In this document: one piece after another, positions 1 to 8,166 of the stretch
Layout: every line of letters starts with the position of its first letter
Position numbering within the stretch: position 1 is the stretch's first letter
Assembly (NCBI RefSeq): GCF_003148885.1
Contig: NZ_QGHD01000001.1
Span: 286,080 to 350,079 of the forward strand
Length of the DNA: 64,000 nt
Source: Hallerella porci
GTDB taxonomy: Bacteria > Fibrobacterota > Fibrobacteria > Fibrobacterales > Fibrobacteraceae
Direction: 5' to 3'
Position numbers and translations under genes: made by a program
The notes under the pieces: model-generated
What the model was told of the DNA's origin: nothing
What the model saw: only the letters and a program-made list of their open reading frames with translations
Database searches by the model: none

Positions 1-1680
1 TGGGAAGAATATTCGGGCTTGCGCCTACAAAAAATGCTTTTTTATGCGACTCTTGCTTTTGCAAAATACGGCGTTGGCGAAGGAAAAAGTTTGGGAATTA
101 TCGCTGCGACTTCGCCGAATTGGATTGTCGCCGATTTAGCTTGCGAAATTTGCCATGCGCCGACGGTTCCGCTTTTCCCAAACATTAGCGAAGAACATTT
201 TGAATTTCAATGCGACGATTCGGAAATCGGATTTTTGGCGGTCGATTCCATTGATGATTTGGACCCGGGAATTAAAAAACATTTGGCGCGTTTTCGTTAT
301 GTGATTTGCTTTGATGAAAATTCAAAGCTTCCGCTCAACGGAATTTATTGGAAAAATTTACTCGACGAAGGCGAAATTCTTTCTAAAGAAGAAGGTACAG
401 TCGATTGGTTTCGTTATCGCTTAAACGGAATCCGCGAAGAAGATTTATTTTCGGTAATTTATACGAGCGGTTCGACGGGACTTCCGAAGGGCGCAGAACT
501 TTCGCATAAAAATATGATTGCGATGATTACGGCTTTGGATCCGATGATTCATCCGGATGTCGCAACGGATTCGGCGATTAGTATTTTGCCGGTGGCGCAT
601 GTTTTTGAACGGATGGCGATTACATTTTATGCGAGCAAACATTTGAAAGTTTACTTTGCGGATTCGCCCCAAAACGTCGGCGTGATTGCGCACGAAGTGC
701 GTCCGGCAATCGGGACTTTTGTCCCACGGATTCTTGAAAAATTAGCGGATGCGGTTTCGCAGCGCGAATATAAATTAAGCGGACTAAAACGCTTGTTAAT
801 GCATCAAGCGATTCGTTTTGCAAAGAAAAATATTCCGGGCAACGGAAAAATTCGTCGGAAAATTTACGATAAACTCGTTTATCAAAAAATTCGCGAAGCG
901 CTCGGCGGAAAATTCAAATGGATTATTTCGGGGAGCAGCGCTCTCAATAAAACCGTTTATCGTTTTTTAATCAATGTCGGTTTTCCGGTTTTCGAAGGCT
1001 ACGGTTTAACGGAATGTTCGCCGGTGATTAGCGCGAATATGCCCGATGCCAATAAAGCGGGCTCGGTGGGGAAGCCGATTGCGAGTTTGCAAGTCAAAAT
1101 AGGCGAGCAAAATGAAATTTTGGTGAAAGGTCCGAGCGTTTTTCACGGTTACCGCAATATGCCCGAGATGAATCGCGCTGCGTGGACTTCGGATGGATTT
1201 TTCCGCACAGGCGATCAGGGCTTAATCGATAGCGAAGGATTCTTATTTTTAATCGGGCGCATTAAGGAAATTTTTAAGACGAGCACGGGAAAATATGTTT
1301 CACCCGTTCCGATTGAATTGGAATTAAGTCGTCATCCGATTATCGATGGGGCAATTGTCATTGCGAATAATCGCAAATTTGTTTCGGCAATTCTCTTTTT
1401 GGGTTATGATGCGGCGATGCGAATTACGGAAAAATCGCGGCGCGATTTTCATCCGGAAGAAGCGATTTTAGATCCGCGGGTTTTGGCGGTGGTGCAGTCT
1501 CACGTCGATACCGTTAATCGCAAACTCAATCATTGGGAACAAATTCGAAAATGGACTTTGGTGAGTTCGCAACTTTCGGTCGAATCGGGAAGGTTAACGC
1601 CGACATTAAAATTGCGACGGCAAATTGTCGAAGCGGAATTTGTGCGAGAAATTGAAAAAATGTACGAAGAAAAACGTTAA
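1..1680 (+). CDS. AMP-dependent acyl-CoA synthetase (long-chain fatty acid CoA ligase type), 5' partial
   Basis: This adenylate-forming enzyme activates a fatty acid with ATP and transfers it to CoA. The frame is open from base 1 with no upstream stop, and the first visible residues (WEEYSG) match the start of the family's N-terminal domain, so the true start lies before the window. The P-loop TSGSTGLPKG sits near residue 155 of the visible part, the YGLTECSP motif near 340, and the RTGD and GRIKEIFKTSTGKY motifs near 400-430. The last holds the hinge and catalytic Lys region of the FadD15/AMP-forming group. Substrate chain length cannot be read from sequence. The gene converges on trpA across a GC-rich hairpin. 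Confidence 0.9.
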   Translation, partial: WEEYSGLRLQKMLFYATLAFAKYGVGEGKSLGIIAATSPNWIVADLACEICHAPTVPLFPNISEEHFEFQCDDSEIGFLAVDSIDDLDPGIKKHLARFRYVICFDENSKLPLNGIYWKNLLDEGEILSKEEGTVDWFRYRLNGIREEDLFSVIYTSGSTGLPKGAELSHKNMIAMITALDPMIHPDVATDSAISILPVAHVFERMAITFYASKHLKVYFADSPQNVGVIAHEVRPAIGTFVPRILEKLADAVSQREYKLSGLKRLLMHQAIRFAKKNIPGNGKIRRKIYDKLVYQKIREALGGKFKWIISGSSALNKTVYRFLINVGFPVFEGYGLTECSPVISANMPDANKAGSVGKPIASLQVKIGEQNEILVKGPSVFHGYRNMPEMNRAAWTSDGFFRTGDQGLIDSEGFLFLIGRIKEIFKTSTGKYVSPVPIELELSRHPIIDGAIVIANNRKFVSAILFLGYDAAMRITEKSRRDFHPEEAILDPRVLAVVQSHVDTVNRKLNHWEQIRKWTLVSSQLSVESGRLTPTLKLRRQIVEAEFVREIEKMYEEKR

Positions 1681-1708
1681 CGCTTTCGGGAAAATCTGGA
1701 GAGAATGT

Positions 1709-1758
1709 GGCGGCGAAGCCGCCGGAAATGAAAAATGCGCGCCCTGCGGGCGCGCATT
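1709..1758. terminator. Two GC-rich hairpins between convergent genes
   Basis: A 6-bp GGCGGC/GCCGCC stem with a GAA loop (1709-1723) is followed by an 11-bp stem, AATGCGCGCCC/GGGCGCGCATT (1734-1758). They lie between the ends of the acyl-CoA synthetase gene and trpA. The second stem is symmetric enough to serve both directions, although the following U-tracts are weak. Confidence 0.6.
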
Positions 1759-1762
1759 ACGT

Positions 1763-2515
1763 TTACTGATTACTGAGTTCTTTGGCTTTTGCTTCGATCG
1801 CCTGCGATAACGCCTGCGGATCTTTTGCATATTCGTTGATGAGACGAACAAAGACAGAGCCCGCGATGACAGCGTCTACGTGGTCCGCAATAGCTTTCGA
1901 TTGTTCGCCACGAGAAATCCCGAAACCACCGTAAACTTTGGAACCGCCCGCGCCGACTTTCGAAAGGAAGGTGAGAGTCGCTTGATCGATGTCTGTCTGC
2001 GTGCCGGTAATGCCTACGCGGAGAGAACCGTAGATGTATTTGAATCCAGCGTGTGCCATTTTCGATAAGCGTTCATCGCTCATGCTCGGACTTGCTACCG
2101 GAATATTTTCCATACCGTATTTTTTGCAGGCTGCGGTTAAACCTTCGTCGCAATCAAACGGTAAATCGGGAATAATGAGACCGTTCACTCCCGCTTCGCT
2201 CGCCATTTTGCAGAAAGCTTCGACGCCAGGCGTGTAAACGAGAGAGCCGTAGCTCATCAAATAAATCGTCGTCTGCGGAAAAGCTTTGCGGAGTTTTGCG
2301 ATAAAATGGAATCCGTCTTTGACGCGGTAACTGCGCGAAAGAACTTCGGTGCAAGCGCCTTGAATGGCTGGTCCATCTGCTGAAGGATCGCTAAAAGCGA
2401 GTTGCACTTCGAGAATATCTGCGCCGCCTTTTACCATCGCCGAAGCGACTGTAAAAGCGATTTCATCGGTCGGGTAGCCTGCGACGAGATGACTCATCAA
2501 TTTGATTTTCGACAT
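1763..2515 (-). CDS. trpA: Tryptophan synthase alpha subunit
   Basis: TrpA cleaves indole-3-glycerol phosphate and passes indole to TrpB. The 250-aa TIM barrel keeps the catalytic Glu in ILEVQLAFSDP, the Asp in SADGP, and the phosphate-loop region RVGITGTQ. The usual ELGIPFSDPLADGP motif has drifted here (EVQLAFSDPSADGP). The start is the ATG that shares one base with the trpB stop (TAATG), which gives tight translational coupling. A longer in-frame extension exists but runs back into trpB and has no TrpA similarity. The operon is under the trp leader attenuator. Confidence 0.93.
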   Translation of the reverse strand: MSKIKLMSHLVAGYPTDEIAFTVASAMVKGGADILEVQLAFSDPSADGPAIQGACTEVLSRSYRVKDGFHFIAKLRKAFPQTTIYLMSYGSLVYTPGVEAFCKMASEAGVNGLIIPDLPFDCDEGLTAACKKYGMENIPVASPSMSDERLSKMAHAGFKYIYGSLRVGITGTQTDIDQATLTFLSKVGAGGSKVYGGFGISRGEQSKAIADHVDAVIAGSVFVRLINEYAKDPQALSQAIEAKAKELSNQ

Positions 2516-3786
2516 TACTTGTTTCCTCCCATGAGCTTCGCTTGATGAATATCTTTTTCTTCGTTCAATCTTTCGAGTTCGCTTTCGAGGAAAGCTTTCC
2601 ATTCTTTCGGGCGGAAAACCGGACTGGTGATAAAGATATCTTTATCGCCGCGGCCGCTCATGTTGATGATGACCGCTTTATCCTTCGGAACTTGTTTTGC
2701 AATTTTCATCGCAGCAGCTCCGGCGTGAGCGCTTTCGAGGGCGAAGAGAACGCCTTCATTTTTTGCGAAGAATTGAACGGCTTCGAGAGCTTCTTTGTCG
2801 AGGATGCTCATAAATTCGACGCGTCCGCTTTCGCCGAGGGCAGCGAGCTGCGGGCCAATTCCCATGTAATCGAGTCCCGCGCTAATCGAACGCGTCGGGA
2901 GAGATTGTCCGTCTTCGTCCAAAAGGAAACGGCTCTTGTAACCTTGCACAATGCCTTCGCGGCTTGCGTTTCCGGTCATGCGGCTCGCATTTTCGCCGAT
3001 ATTCGGACCGATTCCGCCCGCTTCGGCTCCGATTAAACGCGGAGATTTTTCATCGATAAATGGGCTGAAAAATCCGATGGAATTGGAACCGCCGCCGACA
3101 CAAGCGACCATCGCACCGATTTCAATTTTACGTTCGGCGCATTGACGCTTGACTTCGTTTCCGATGACCGATTGGAATGTGCGAACGATATCGGGGAAGG
3201 GAGCAGGACCAAGTGCTGAACCGAGAACGTAATGCGTATCATCGGGATGAGCTGCCCAATCGCGCATCGCTTCGTTGACAGCGTCTTTGAGAGTGCGCGC
3301 ACCGCTCGTGACCGCACAAACTTTGGCTCCGTAAGTTTCCATCGCAGCGACATTGGGCTGTTGACGGCGCACATCGACTTCGCCCATATAAACGGTGCAG
3401 TCCATGCCGAGTTTTGCGCAAGCGGCAGCGGTTGCAAGTCCGTGTTGCCCTGCGCCTGTTTCGGCGATGATGCGCTTTTTGCCCATGTGTTTTGCCAAAA
3501 GCACTTGACCGATTGCGTTATTGATTTTATGCGCGCCGGTATTTGCTAAGCCTTCAAGCTTGATATAAATTTTTGCACCGCCCAAAAGTTCTGTCGCTTT
3601 CGGCGCAAAAAGAAGCGGCGTTTCGCGGCCGATGTAATCGCGCTGAATTTCGTGGAGTTCGTCCAAAAATTCTTGCGAACTCATGAAATGTTTGAACGCA
3701 GCTTCGAGTTCATCGAGCGGACGTCGGAGAATTTCGGCAACATACTTGCCGCCGAAGTGATTGAAGAATCCATTTGTGCTGTACAT
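2515..3786 (-). CDS. trpB: Tryptophan synthase beta subunit
   Basis: TrpB is a PLP enzyme that joins indole and serine to make tryptophan, as an alpha2-beta2 complex with TrpA. The 423-aa protein carries AHKINNA with the PLP Lys near residue 87, AETGAGQHG with the catalytic Glu, the phosphate-binding CVGGGSNSIG, and MSGRGDKD near the C-terminus, which is the TrpB1 pattern. The ATG at 3786 was chosen because AAAGGATG precedes it. The longer frame reads back through the attenuator terminator. No other trp genes are in the window, so trpBA is split from trpEGDCF or those genes lie elsewhere. Confidence 0.95.
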   Translation of the reverse strand: MYSTNGFFNHFGGKYVAEILRRPLDELEAAFKHFMSSQEFLDELHEIQRDYIGRETPLLFAPKATELLGGAKIYIKLEGLANTGAHKINNAIGQVLLAKHMGKKRIIAETGAGQHGLATAAACAKLGMDCTVYMGEVDVRRQQPNVAAMETYGAKVCAVTSGARTLKDAVNEAMRDWAAHPDDTHYVLGSALGPAPFPDIVRTFQSVIGNEVKRQCAERKIEIGAMVACVGGGSNSIGFFSPFIDEKSPRLIGAEAGGIGPNIGENASRMTGNASREGIVQGYKSRFLLDEDGQSLPTRSISAGLDYMGIGPQLAALGESGRVEFMSILDKEALEAVQFFAKNEGVLFALESAHAGAAAMKIAKQVPKDKAVIINMSGRGDKDIFITSPVFRPKEWKAFLESELERLNEEKDIHQAKLMGGNK

Positions 3787-3803
3787 AGTACATCCTTTGG
3801 GTT

Positions 3804-3888
3804 TAAAAACGAAAAACCTCCCGAAAAAGTCCGGAAGGTTTGCATAAAAACGAACACAACGCAAAAAACCGGACTAAGGTTAAGTCCG
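3804..3888 (-). promoter_or_regulatory. trp operon attenuator: antiterminator and terminator
   Basis: On the minus strand a 10-bp stem, AACCTTCCGG/TCGGGAGGTT, with a 6-base loop is followed by TTTTTCGTTTTT, forming an intrinsic terminator just before trpB. Upstream, GGACT (3883-3887), directly after the leader Trp codons, pairs with AGTCC (3869-3873). The segment AGTCCGG (3869-3875) is also perfectly complementary to CCGGACT (3828-3834) in the 5' arm of the terminator. The arrangement therefore has segments 1:2, 2:3 and 3:4, as in classical ribosome-mediated attenuation. A ribosome stalled on the Trp codons would mask segment 1 and favour the 2:3 antiterminator. Confidence 0.88.
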
Positions 3889-3924
3889 CCACCACCAACG
3901 ATTGATGCTCTTTACGTTTTGCAT
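3880..3924 (-). CDS. trpL: trp operon leader peptide, 14 aa with three consecutive Trp
   Basis: The peptide reads MQNVKSINRWWWRT and ends in TAA. Three adjacent TGG codons are followed by the CGG ACT codons that form segment 1 of the attenuator. A GGAG lies only one base before the ATG, so initiation may be weak or leaderless: a TTGCCA / 17 bp / TATTTT promoter-like pair would place the transcription start close to this ATG. The position before the terminator and trpB makes the leader role very likely. The coding assignment rests on the Trp run and the alternative pairing. Confidence 0.85.
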   Translation of the reverse strand: MQNVKSINRWWWRT

Positions 3925-4033
3925 GCTCCAAAAATAAACAAGTTGAAAAAAATTGGCAAGGGATTTTCTAAATTTGGCGCTGAAAAATCACCCGCTTTCG
4001 TCAAAAAGTCGGATGAAGAATGGAGTTCTCAAG

Positions 4034-5893
4034 ATGAGTGCGATTTTAGATGTCTTTGATGTGGTGGTAATCGGCGGCGGTCACGCAGGAATTGAAGCGT
4101 CGCATGCGGCGTGGAAAATCGGCGTAAAAACCGCAATGCTCACGATGGATTTAAATGCCATCGGACGGATGTCTTGCAACCCCGCCGTGGGCGGCGTGAG
4201 CAAAGGTCAAATCGTCCGCGACATCGATGCTCTCGGCGGGCTCATGGGAATTTTGACCGACAAAGCGGGCATTCAATTTCGCATGTTGAATCAAAGTAAA
4301 GGTCCCGCAGTCTGGGGACCGCGCGCACAATGCGATCTTAAACAATACAGTTTAATCGCCCGAGAAACTCTTGAAAACTGCCGCGGTTTACATTTGATTC
4401 AAGGGGAACTCGCCGCATTCAATCGCCTCCCGAATGGAAATTTCGAATTGACTTTGTTAAATGGTGACCGCTACGAAACGAAAACTCTCGTCATTACGAG
4501 CGGCACTTTTTTGGCTTCGAAAATGTTCACGGGACTTGCGACAAGTATCGGCGGGCGAGTGGGCGAACCGAGCGCGGATGCGCTTTCGAAATCCATCGCC
4601 GAAAATGGTCTGCGCTTGCGCCGTTTAAAAACGGGAACGCCGAGCCGCATCGATCCTTCGTCAATCGATTTTAACGAATGCGAAGAACAGCCGGGCGATA
4701 AAGATCCGTGGCCGATGAGCGACCGTCACAATCATCCGATTGATAACGGAAACTGCTGCTGGATTACGCGGACAAATCTCAAAACGCACGACATTCTGCG
4801 CTCGGGATTTAAAGACAGCCCGATGTTTACGGGACGCATTCAAGGAAAGGGCCCGCGGTATTGTCCGAGTATCGAAGACAAAATCAATCGCTTCGGCGAC
4901 AAAGACGGCCATCAACTTTTTATGGAACCCGAAACGAAAGATGTTTCGCGAATTTATTTGAACGGCTTCAGTTCCAGTCTCCCGGCGGATATTCAGCTCG
5001 CCGCTTTGCACACGATTCCCGGACTTTCGCATGCGAAGGTGATGCAAATCGGTTATGCGGTTGAATACGATAGCATTGACGCAACGCAACTTTATCCGAC
5101 ATTTGAATGCAAAGAAATTTCGGGGCTTTATTTTGCGGGACAAGTCTGCGGGACAAGCGGATACGAAGAAGCTGCGGGGCAGGGAATTGTCGCGGGAATT
5201 AACGCGGCGCTCAAAACGCAAAATGCAGAACCCTTTATTCTCGGGCGTTCGGAAAGTTACATCGGCGTCATGGCCGATGACCTTTCGCATTTCCTTCTCG
5301 ATGAACCGTATCGGATGTTTACGAGCCGCGCGGAATATCGTCTCTTCTTGCGTTCGGACAATGCGGATTCTCGTTTAAAAGAACGCGCGCGCAAAATCGG
5401 TATGATCGATGATGCGGATTATCTCGCTTGGACAAATCGCAAAACAGAAATGGAGCGGGTACAAAAATTTTTAGCGGAAACGACCATTACCGCTTCCGAA
5501 ATCAATCCGTTCCTCGAAACTTTTGGCGAAGCGCCTGTGCACGAATCCGTGCGTATGAATACGGTTTTACGCCGCCCGAAAGTCGACCCCGAAGAATTCT
5601 TCCGCAAATTTTTGCCCGAAGCAAAACTCATTCGCCGCGACATTTGGAATCTTTACGCCGAAGAAGCGTATGCGGGATTTTTTGCGCGTCAAGCCAAAGA
5701 AATTGAACACGAAAAGAAAATGGACCGCATTAAACTTTCGCCGGATACGGATTATTCGCAAATCACCGCGCTTTCCATCGAAAGCCGTCAGCGTTTAGCC
5801 AAAGCGAAACCGCTCACCGTCGGAAGCGCATCACGGATTCCGGGAATTCGCCCGTCCGATATTATGGTGTTAACGCATTGGGTAAGCAAATAA
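4034..5893 (+). CDS. mnmG: tRNA uridine-34 5-carboxymethylaminomethyl modification enzyme
   Basis: MnmG (GidA) acts with MnmE to modify the wobble uridine of several tRNAs, using FAD and methylene-tetrahydrofolate. The 619-aa protein begins with the FAD Rossmann motif GGGHAG at residues 14-19. It continues with the family signatures CNPAVGGVSKGQIVRDIDALGG and LKTGTP, and ends in the helical MnmE-binding domain. The start at 4034 follows GGAG with 8-base spacing. A longer upstream frame overlaps the divergent trp control region and lacks similarity. Length is typical for the family. Confidence 0.95.
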   Translation: MSAILDVFDVVVIGGGHAGIEASHAAWKIGVKTAMLTMDLNAIGRMSCNPAVGGVSKGQIVRDIDALGGLMGILTDKAGIQFRMLNQSKGPAVWGPRAQCDLKQYSLIARETLENCRGLHLIQGELAAFNRLPNGNFELTLLNGDRYETKTLVITSGTFLASKMFTGLATSIGGRVGEPSADALSKSIAENGLRLRRLKTGTPSRIDPSSIDFNECEEQPGDKDPWPMSDRHNHPIDNGNCCWITRTNLKTHDILRSGFKDSPMFTGRIQGKGPRYCPSIEDKINRFGDKDGHQLFMEPETKDVSRIYLNGFSSSLPADIQLAALHTIPGLSHAKVMQIGYAVEYDSIDATQLYPTFECKEISGLYFAGQVCGTSGYEEAAGQGIVAGINAALKTQNAEPFILGRSESYIGVMADDLSHFLLDEPYRMFTSRAEYRLFLRSDNADSRLKERARKIGMIDDADYLAWTNRKTEMERVQKFLAETTITASEINPFLETFGEAPVHESVRMNTVLRRPKVDPEEFFRKFLPEAKLIRRDIWNLYAEEAYAGFFARQAKEIEHEKKMDRIKLSPDTDYSQITALSIESRQRLAKAKPLTVGSASRIPGIRPSDIMVLTHWVSK

Positions 5894-6011
5894 ACGAAAA
5901 TCGCTGAAAAATCCCCTTTTTGCGGGGCATTGTCTTTGGACAACGCTCCGCGTTCTTTTTTCACTTTTTTCAAAACTCGGAATGTATATTTAATTTGTGG
6001 TGAATGGGAAT

Positions 6012-7703
6012 ATGCAGAAATTGTGCGAAAAATGGCTTGCGTCGGCGTTTGCGTTAACGCTTTTGATTTCAATTTTAATCGTAGCGGGCACAGGATGCTC
6101 GGACAATCGCACATCTCTCGGAAATAGCGCTGAATCGGGGAATCCAGAAATCGCAGGCATTTTACATTTTGCCGATGGAACTCCCGCAGCCAAAGTCAAA
6201 GTGCAATTAGTTCCCAAAAATTATTCGGCGGCAGATGATGAAGTTTTAAATGCCGCGTGGACTTCGGAATCGGATTCTCTCGGGCAATTTGCCTTTGAAA
6301 ATGTTCCCGCCGAAGGATTTTCGTTAGAAGCAAACGATCCGATTTCCGGCAAGAAATTTTTGCAGATGGGTTTAGCTTCGACTTTAGATTCGAGCGTTCT
6401 CAAAGTCGAAGGCATTTTGGAAAATGTCGGCGGCGTGCGGCTCGGAGCGCACGGATTTGAAGACGGCACAACGGGCTACGTTTATGTGCCCGGGACGACA
6501 ATTCTTCGCCAAGTCATCGTCGAAATGGGGAATATTTTCGTTGATTCTCTCCCTGCCGATTCGCTTTCGCCCTTTATTTTTGTCGCGGATAACGGTTATT
6601 CGCTTTCTCTCGATAAAGGCGTCAAAATTATCGCCGATTCAACGATTCAAATCGACCCCGAAAAAGTTGCGCTTGAATTTTCTTTTGCGTTAACTCCCAA
6701 AGAAATCGGGCTTTCCGAAGATTTGAAAAATTTCCCGTTAACTCTCCGCTTGGATTCGAATGATTTCGACGCCAAAATTCTGCAAAAAGTTTCGGGCTCG
6801 TGGTCGGCAATTCTCTGCGGCGACACATTACCGCTCGATTTATCGTATTCCGACGGAAAAAATTTCACATTCTGGACGCGCATTCCGCGGCTCCGCGCCA
6901 AAGCGACCGATACGCTTTCGTTGCATTTTGCCGAAGATGCGAAAACTTCTTTTGCCGATTCGACGGACCGCATTTTCTCGGATGGATTTATTGCAGCGTG
7001 GCATTTTGACGAAGGGAAAGATTCTGTCCGCGATGCGACCGGAAACCGTTTCCGCGGCGTTCCCGAAAAAGTCACGGTTTCAGAAGATGCTGCAGTTGGA
7101 AGCGCTTTCTATTACGACGGCAAATCGGGCTCGGTCACGATTCCGAATTCGCGCACCGGCGATTTGGATTTTGACACGCATGCGCAGCGGACTTTCTCGG
7201 TGTGGGTGCGTTTAGATAGCAAAGAGCGTTCGCGCGTCGTCTTTGGAAAGGGCGCATCGAATTATCATCTCATGTATTTATCTTCGGCTTCGACGCCGCC
7301 TTCGGGCATTTGGCTTTACGAAGCATATTCGGATTTGACGGGAGATTCGACGGCGGTTTCCGTCCGGAATTGGTACACGGATTCTTCGGTCACGGTGAAT
7401 GAGTGGACTTTTATCACCATCGCCCAAGGCGATTCTTCGACAGCGATGTATGTGAACGATTCGCTCGTCACCGATTCCCCGCGGCAAGGGAAAAATAGCA
7501 CCCCGCGAATTACGGACAGTTTATTTGTCATCGGCAAATTGATTTACCCCGCAGACGATCCGAGCGATATTGTCACTCACCATTTCGAAGGCGTCATCGA
7601 CGAATTGCACGTCAGCCGAGTCACGCGCTCCGCCGCATGGATTAAAGCGAGCTACGCGAATCAGAATCCGAAGAAAAAGTGGCCGACGTTAATGAAGAAT
7701 TAG
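6012..7703 (+). CDS. Secreted lipoprotein-like LamG (concanavalin A-like) domain protein
   Basis: The protein is about 563 aa. It has a hydrophobic signal ending in VAGTGC, an imperfect lipobox. A carboxypeptidase-regulatory-like beta domain follows (GILHFADGTPAAKVKVQLVP). A middle region resembles DUF2341-type folds (FWTRIPRLRAKATDTLSLHF). The C-terminal LamG-type sandwich spans about residues 325-550 (AAWHFDEGKDSVRDATGN through the ending SYANQNPKKKWPTL). The fold is typical of surface carbohydrate- or ligand-binding proteins, and no catalytic residues are recognised. ATG 6012 was chosen because GGTGA precedes it by 8 bases; GTG 5997 is possible. Confidence 0.75.
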   Translation: MQKLCEKWLASAFALTLLISILIVAGTGCSDNRTSLGNSAESGNPEIAGILHFADGTPAAKVKVQLVPKNYSAADDEVLNAAWTSESDSLGQFAFENVPAEGFSLEANDPISGKKFLQMGLASTLDSSVLKVEGILENVGGVRLGAHGFEDGTTGYVYVPGTTILRQVIVEMGNIFVDSLPADSLSPFIFVADNGYSLSLDKGVKIIADSTIQIDPEKVALEFSFALTPKEIGLSEDLKNFPLTLRLDSNDFDAKILQKVSGSWSAILCGDTLPLDLSYSDGKNFTFWTRIPRLRAKATDTLSLHFAEDAKTSFADSTDRIFSDGFIAAWHFDEGKDSVRDATGNRFRGVPEKVTVSEDAAVGSAFYYDGKSGSVTIPNSRTGDLDFDTHAQRTFSVWVRLDSKERSRVVFGKGASNYHLMYLSSASTPPSGIWLYEAYSDLTGDSTAVSVRNWYTDSSVTVNEWTFITIAQGDSSTAMYVNDSLVTDSPRQGKNSTPRITDSLFVIGKLIYPADDPSDIVTHHFEGVIDELHVSRVTRSAAWIKASYANQNPKKKWPTLMKN

Positions 7704-7735
7704 GAATAGAACACCGTTAACATGTCAAATTCGTC

Positions 7736-8050
7736 TATGCAACGCTGCGGCAAGCATTCAAATTGCTTTTGAACTCTTCATGCAACTCAGCACGGACAGT
7801 TCAAAAGGGTTTGAGGTATTCATGCAACTCAGCACGGACAGTTCAAAAGGGTTTTGAAGTATTCGTGCAACTCTGCATAGACAGTTCAAAAGGGTTTTGA
7901 AGTATTCATGCAACTCTGCATAGACAGTTCAAAAGGGTTTTGAAGTATTCATGCAACTCTGCATAGACAGTTCAAAAGGGTTTTGAAGTATTCATGCAAC
8001 TCAGCACGGATAGTTCAAAAGGGTTTTGAGGTATTCATGCAACGCTGCGG
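7736..8050. repeat. Array A: about seven tandem 43-bp palindrome-bearing repeats
   Basis: Units begin with CATGCA or a variant at 7736, 7779, 7821, 7864, 7907, 7950, 7993 and 8036, a period of 43 (once 42). Each unit carries an ATGCA-N4-TGC(A) dyad and a second palindrome, TTCAAAAGGGTTTTGAA. There are no unique spacers, so it is not a CRISPR array. It fills the gap between the LamG gene and the rhamnogalacturonan lyase gene. Array B near 54 kb has the same period and motifs with the CCC form of the second palindrome. Confidence 0.9.
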
Positions 8051-8166
8051 ACTATTTACAGAAAAAGTTTCGGGGTTGGTCCTTCGTTGTCTCTAGACTA
8101 CACTTAATTTTTTAGGAAGACTTTTTTGCCTTTTCCGAATTATTTTACTTCAAAAGGAGACTTTTT

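Noticed and set aside
2516..2602. Upstream-extended trpA start
   Set aside because: The extra 29 residues are encoded by the end of trpB in another frame and are basic and unlike TrpA. The TAATG overlap gives the natural start.
3804..3924. T-box or TRAP-type control of trpBA
   Set aside because: No T-box sequence or series of GAG/TAG repeats was seen; the Trp codons and alternative pairing explain the region.
7736..8050. CRISPR array
   Set aside because: Units are contiguous 43-bp repeats with no variable spacers, and no cas genes are present. The same holds for 53970-54222.
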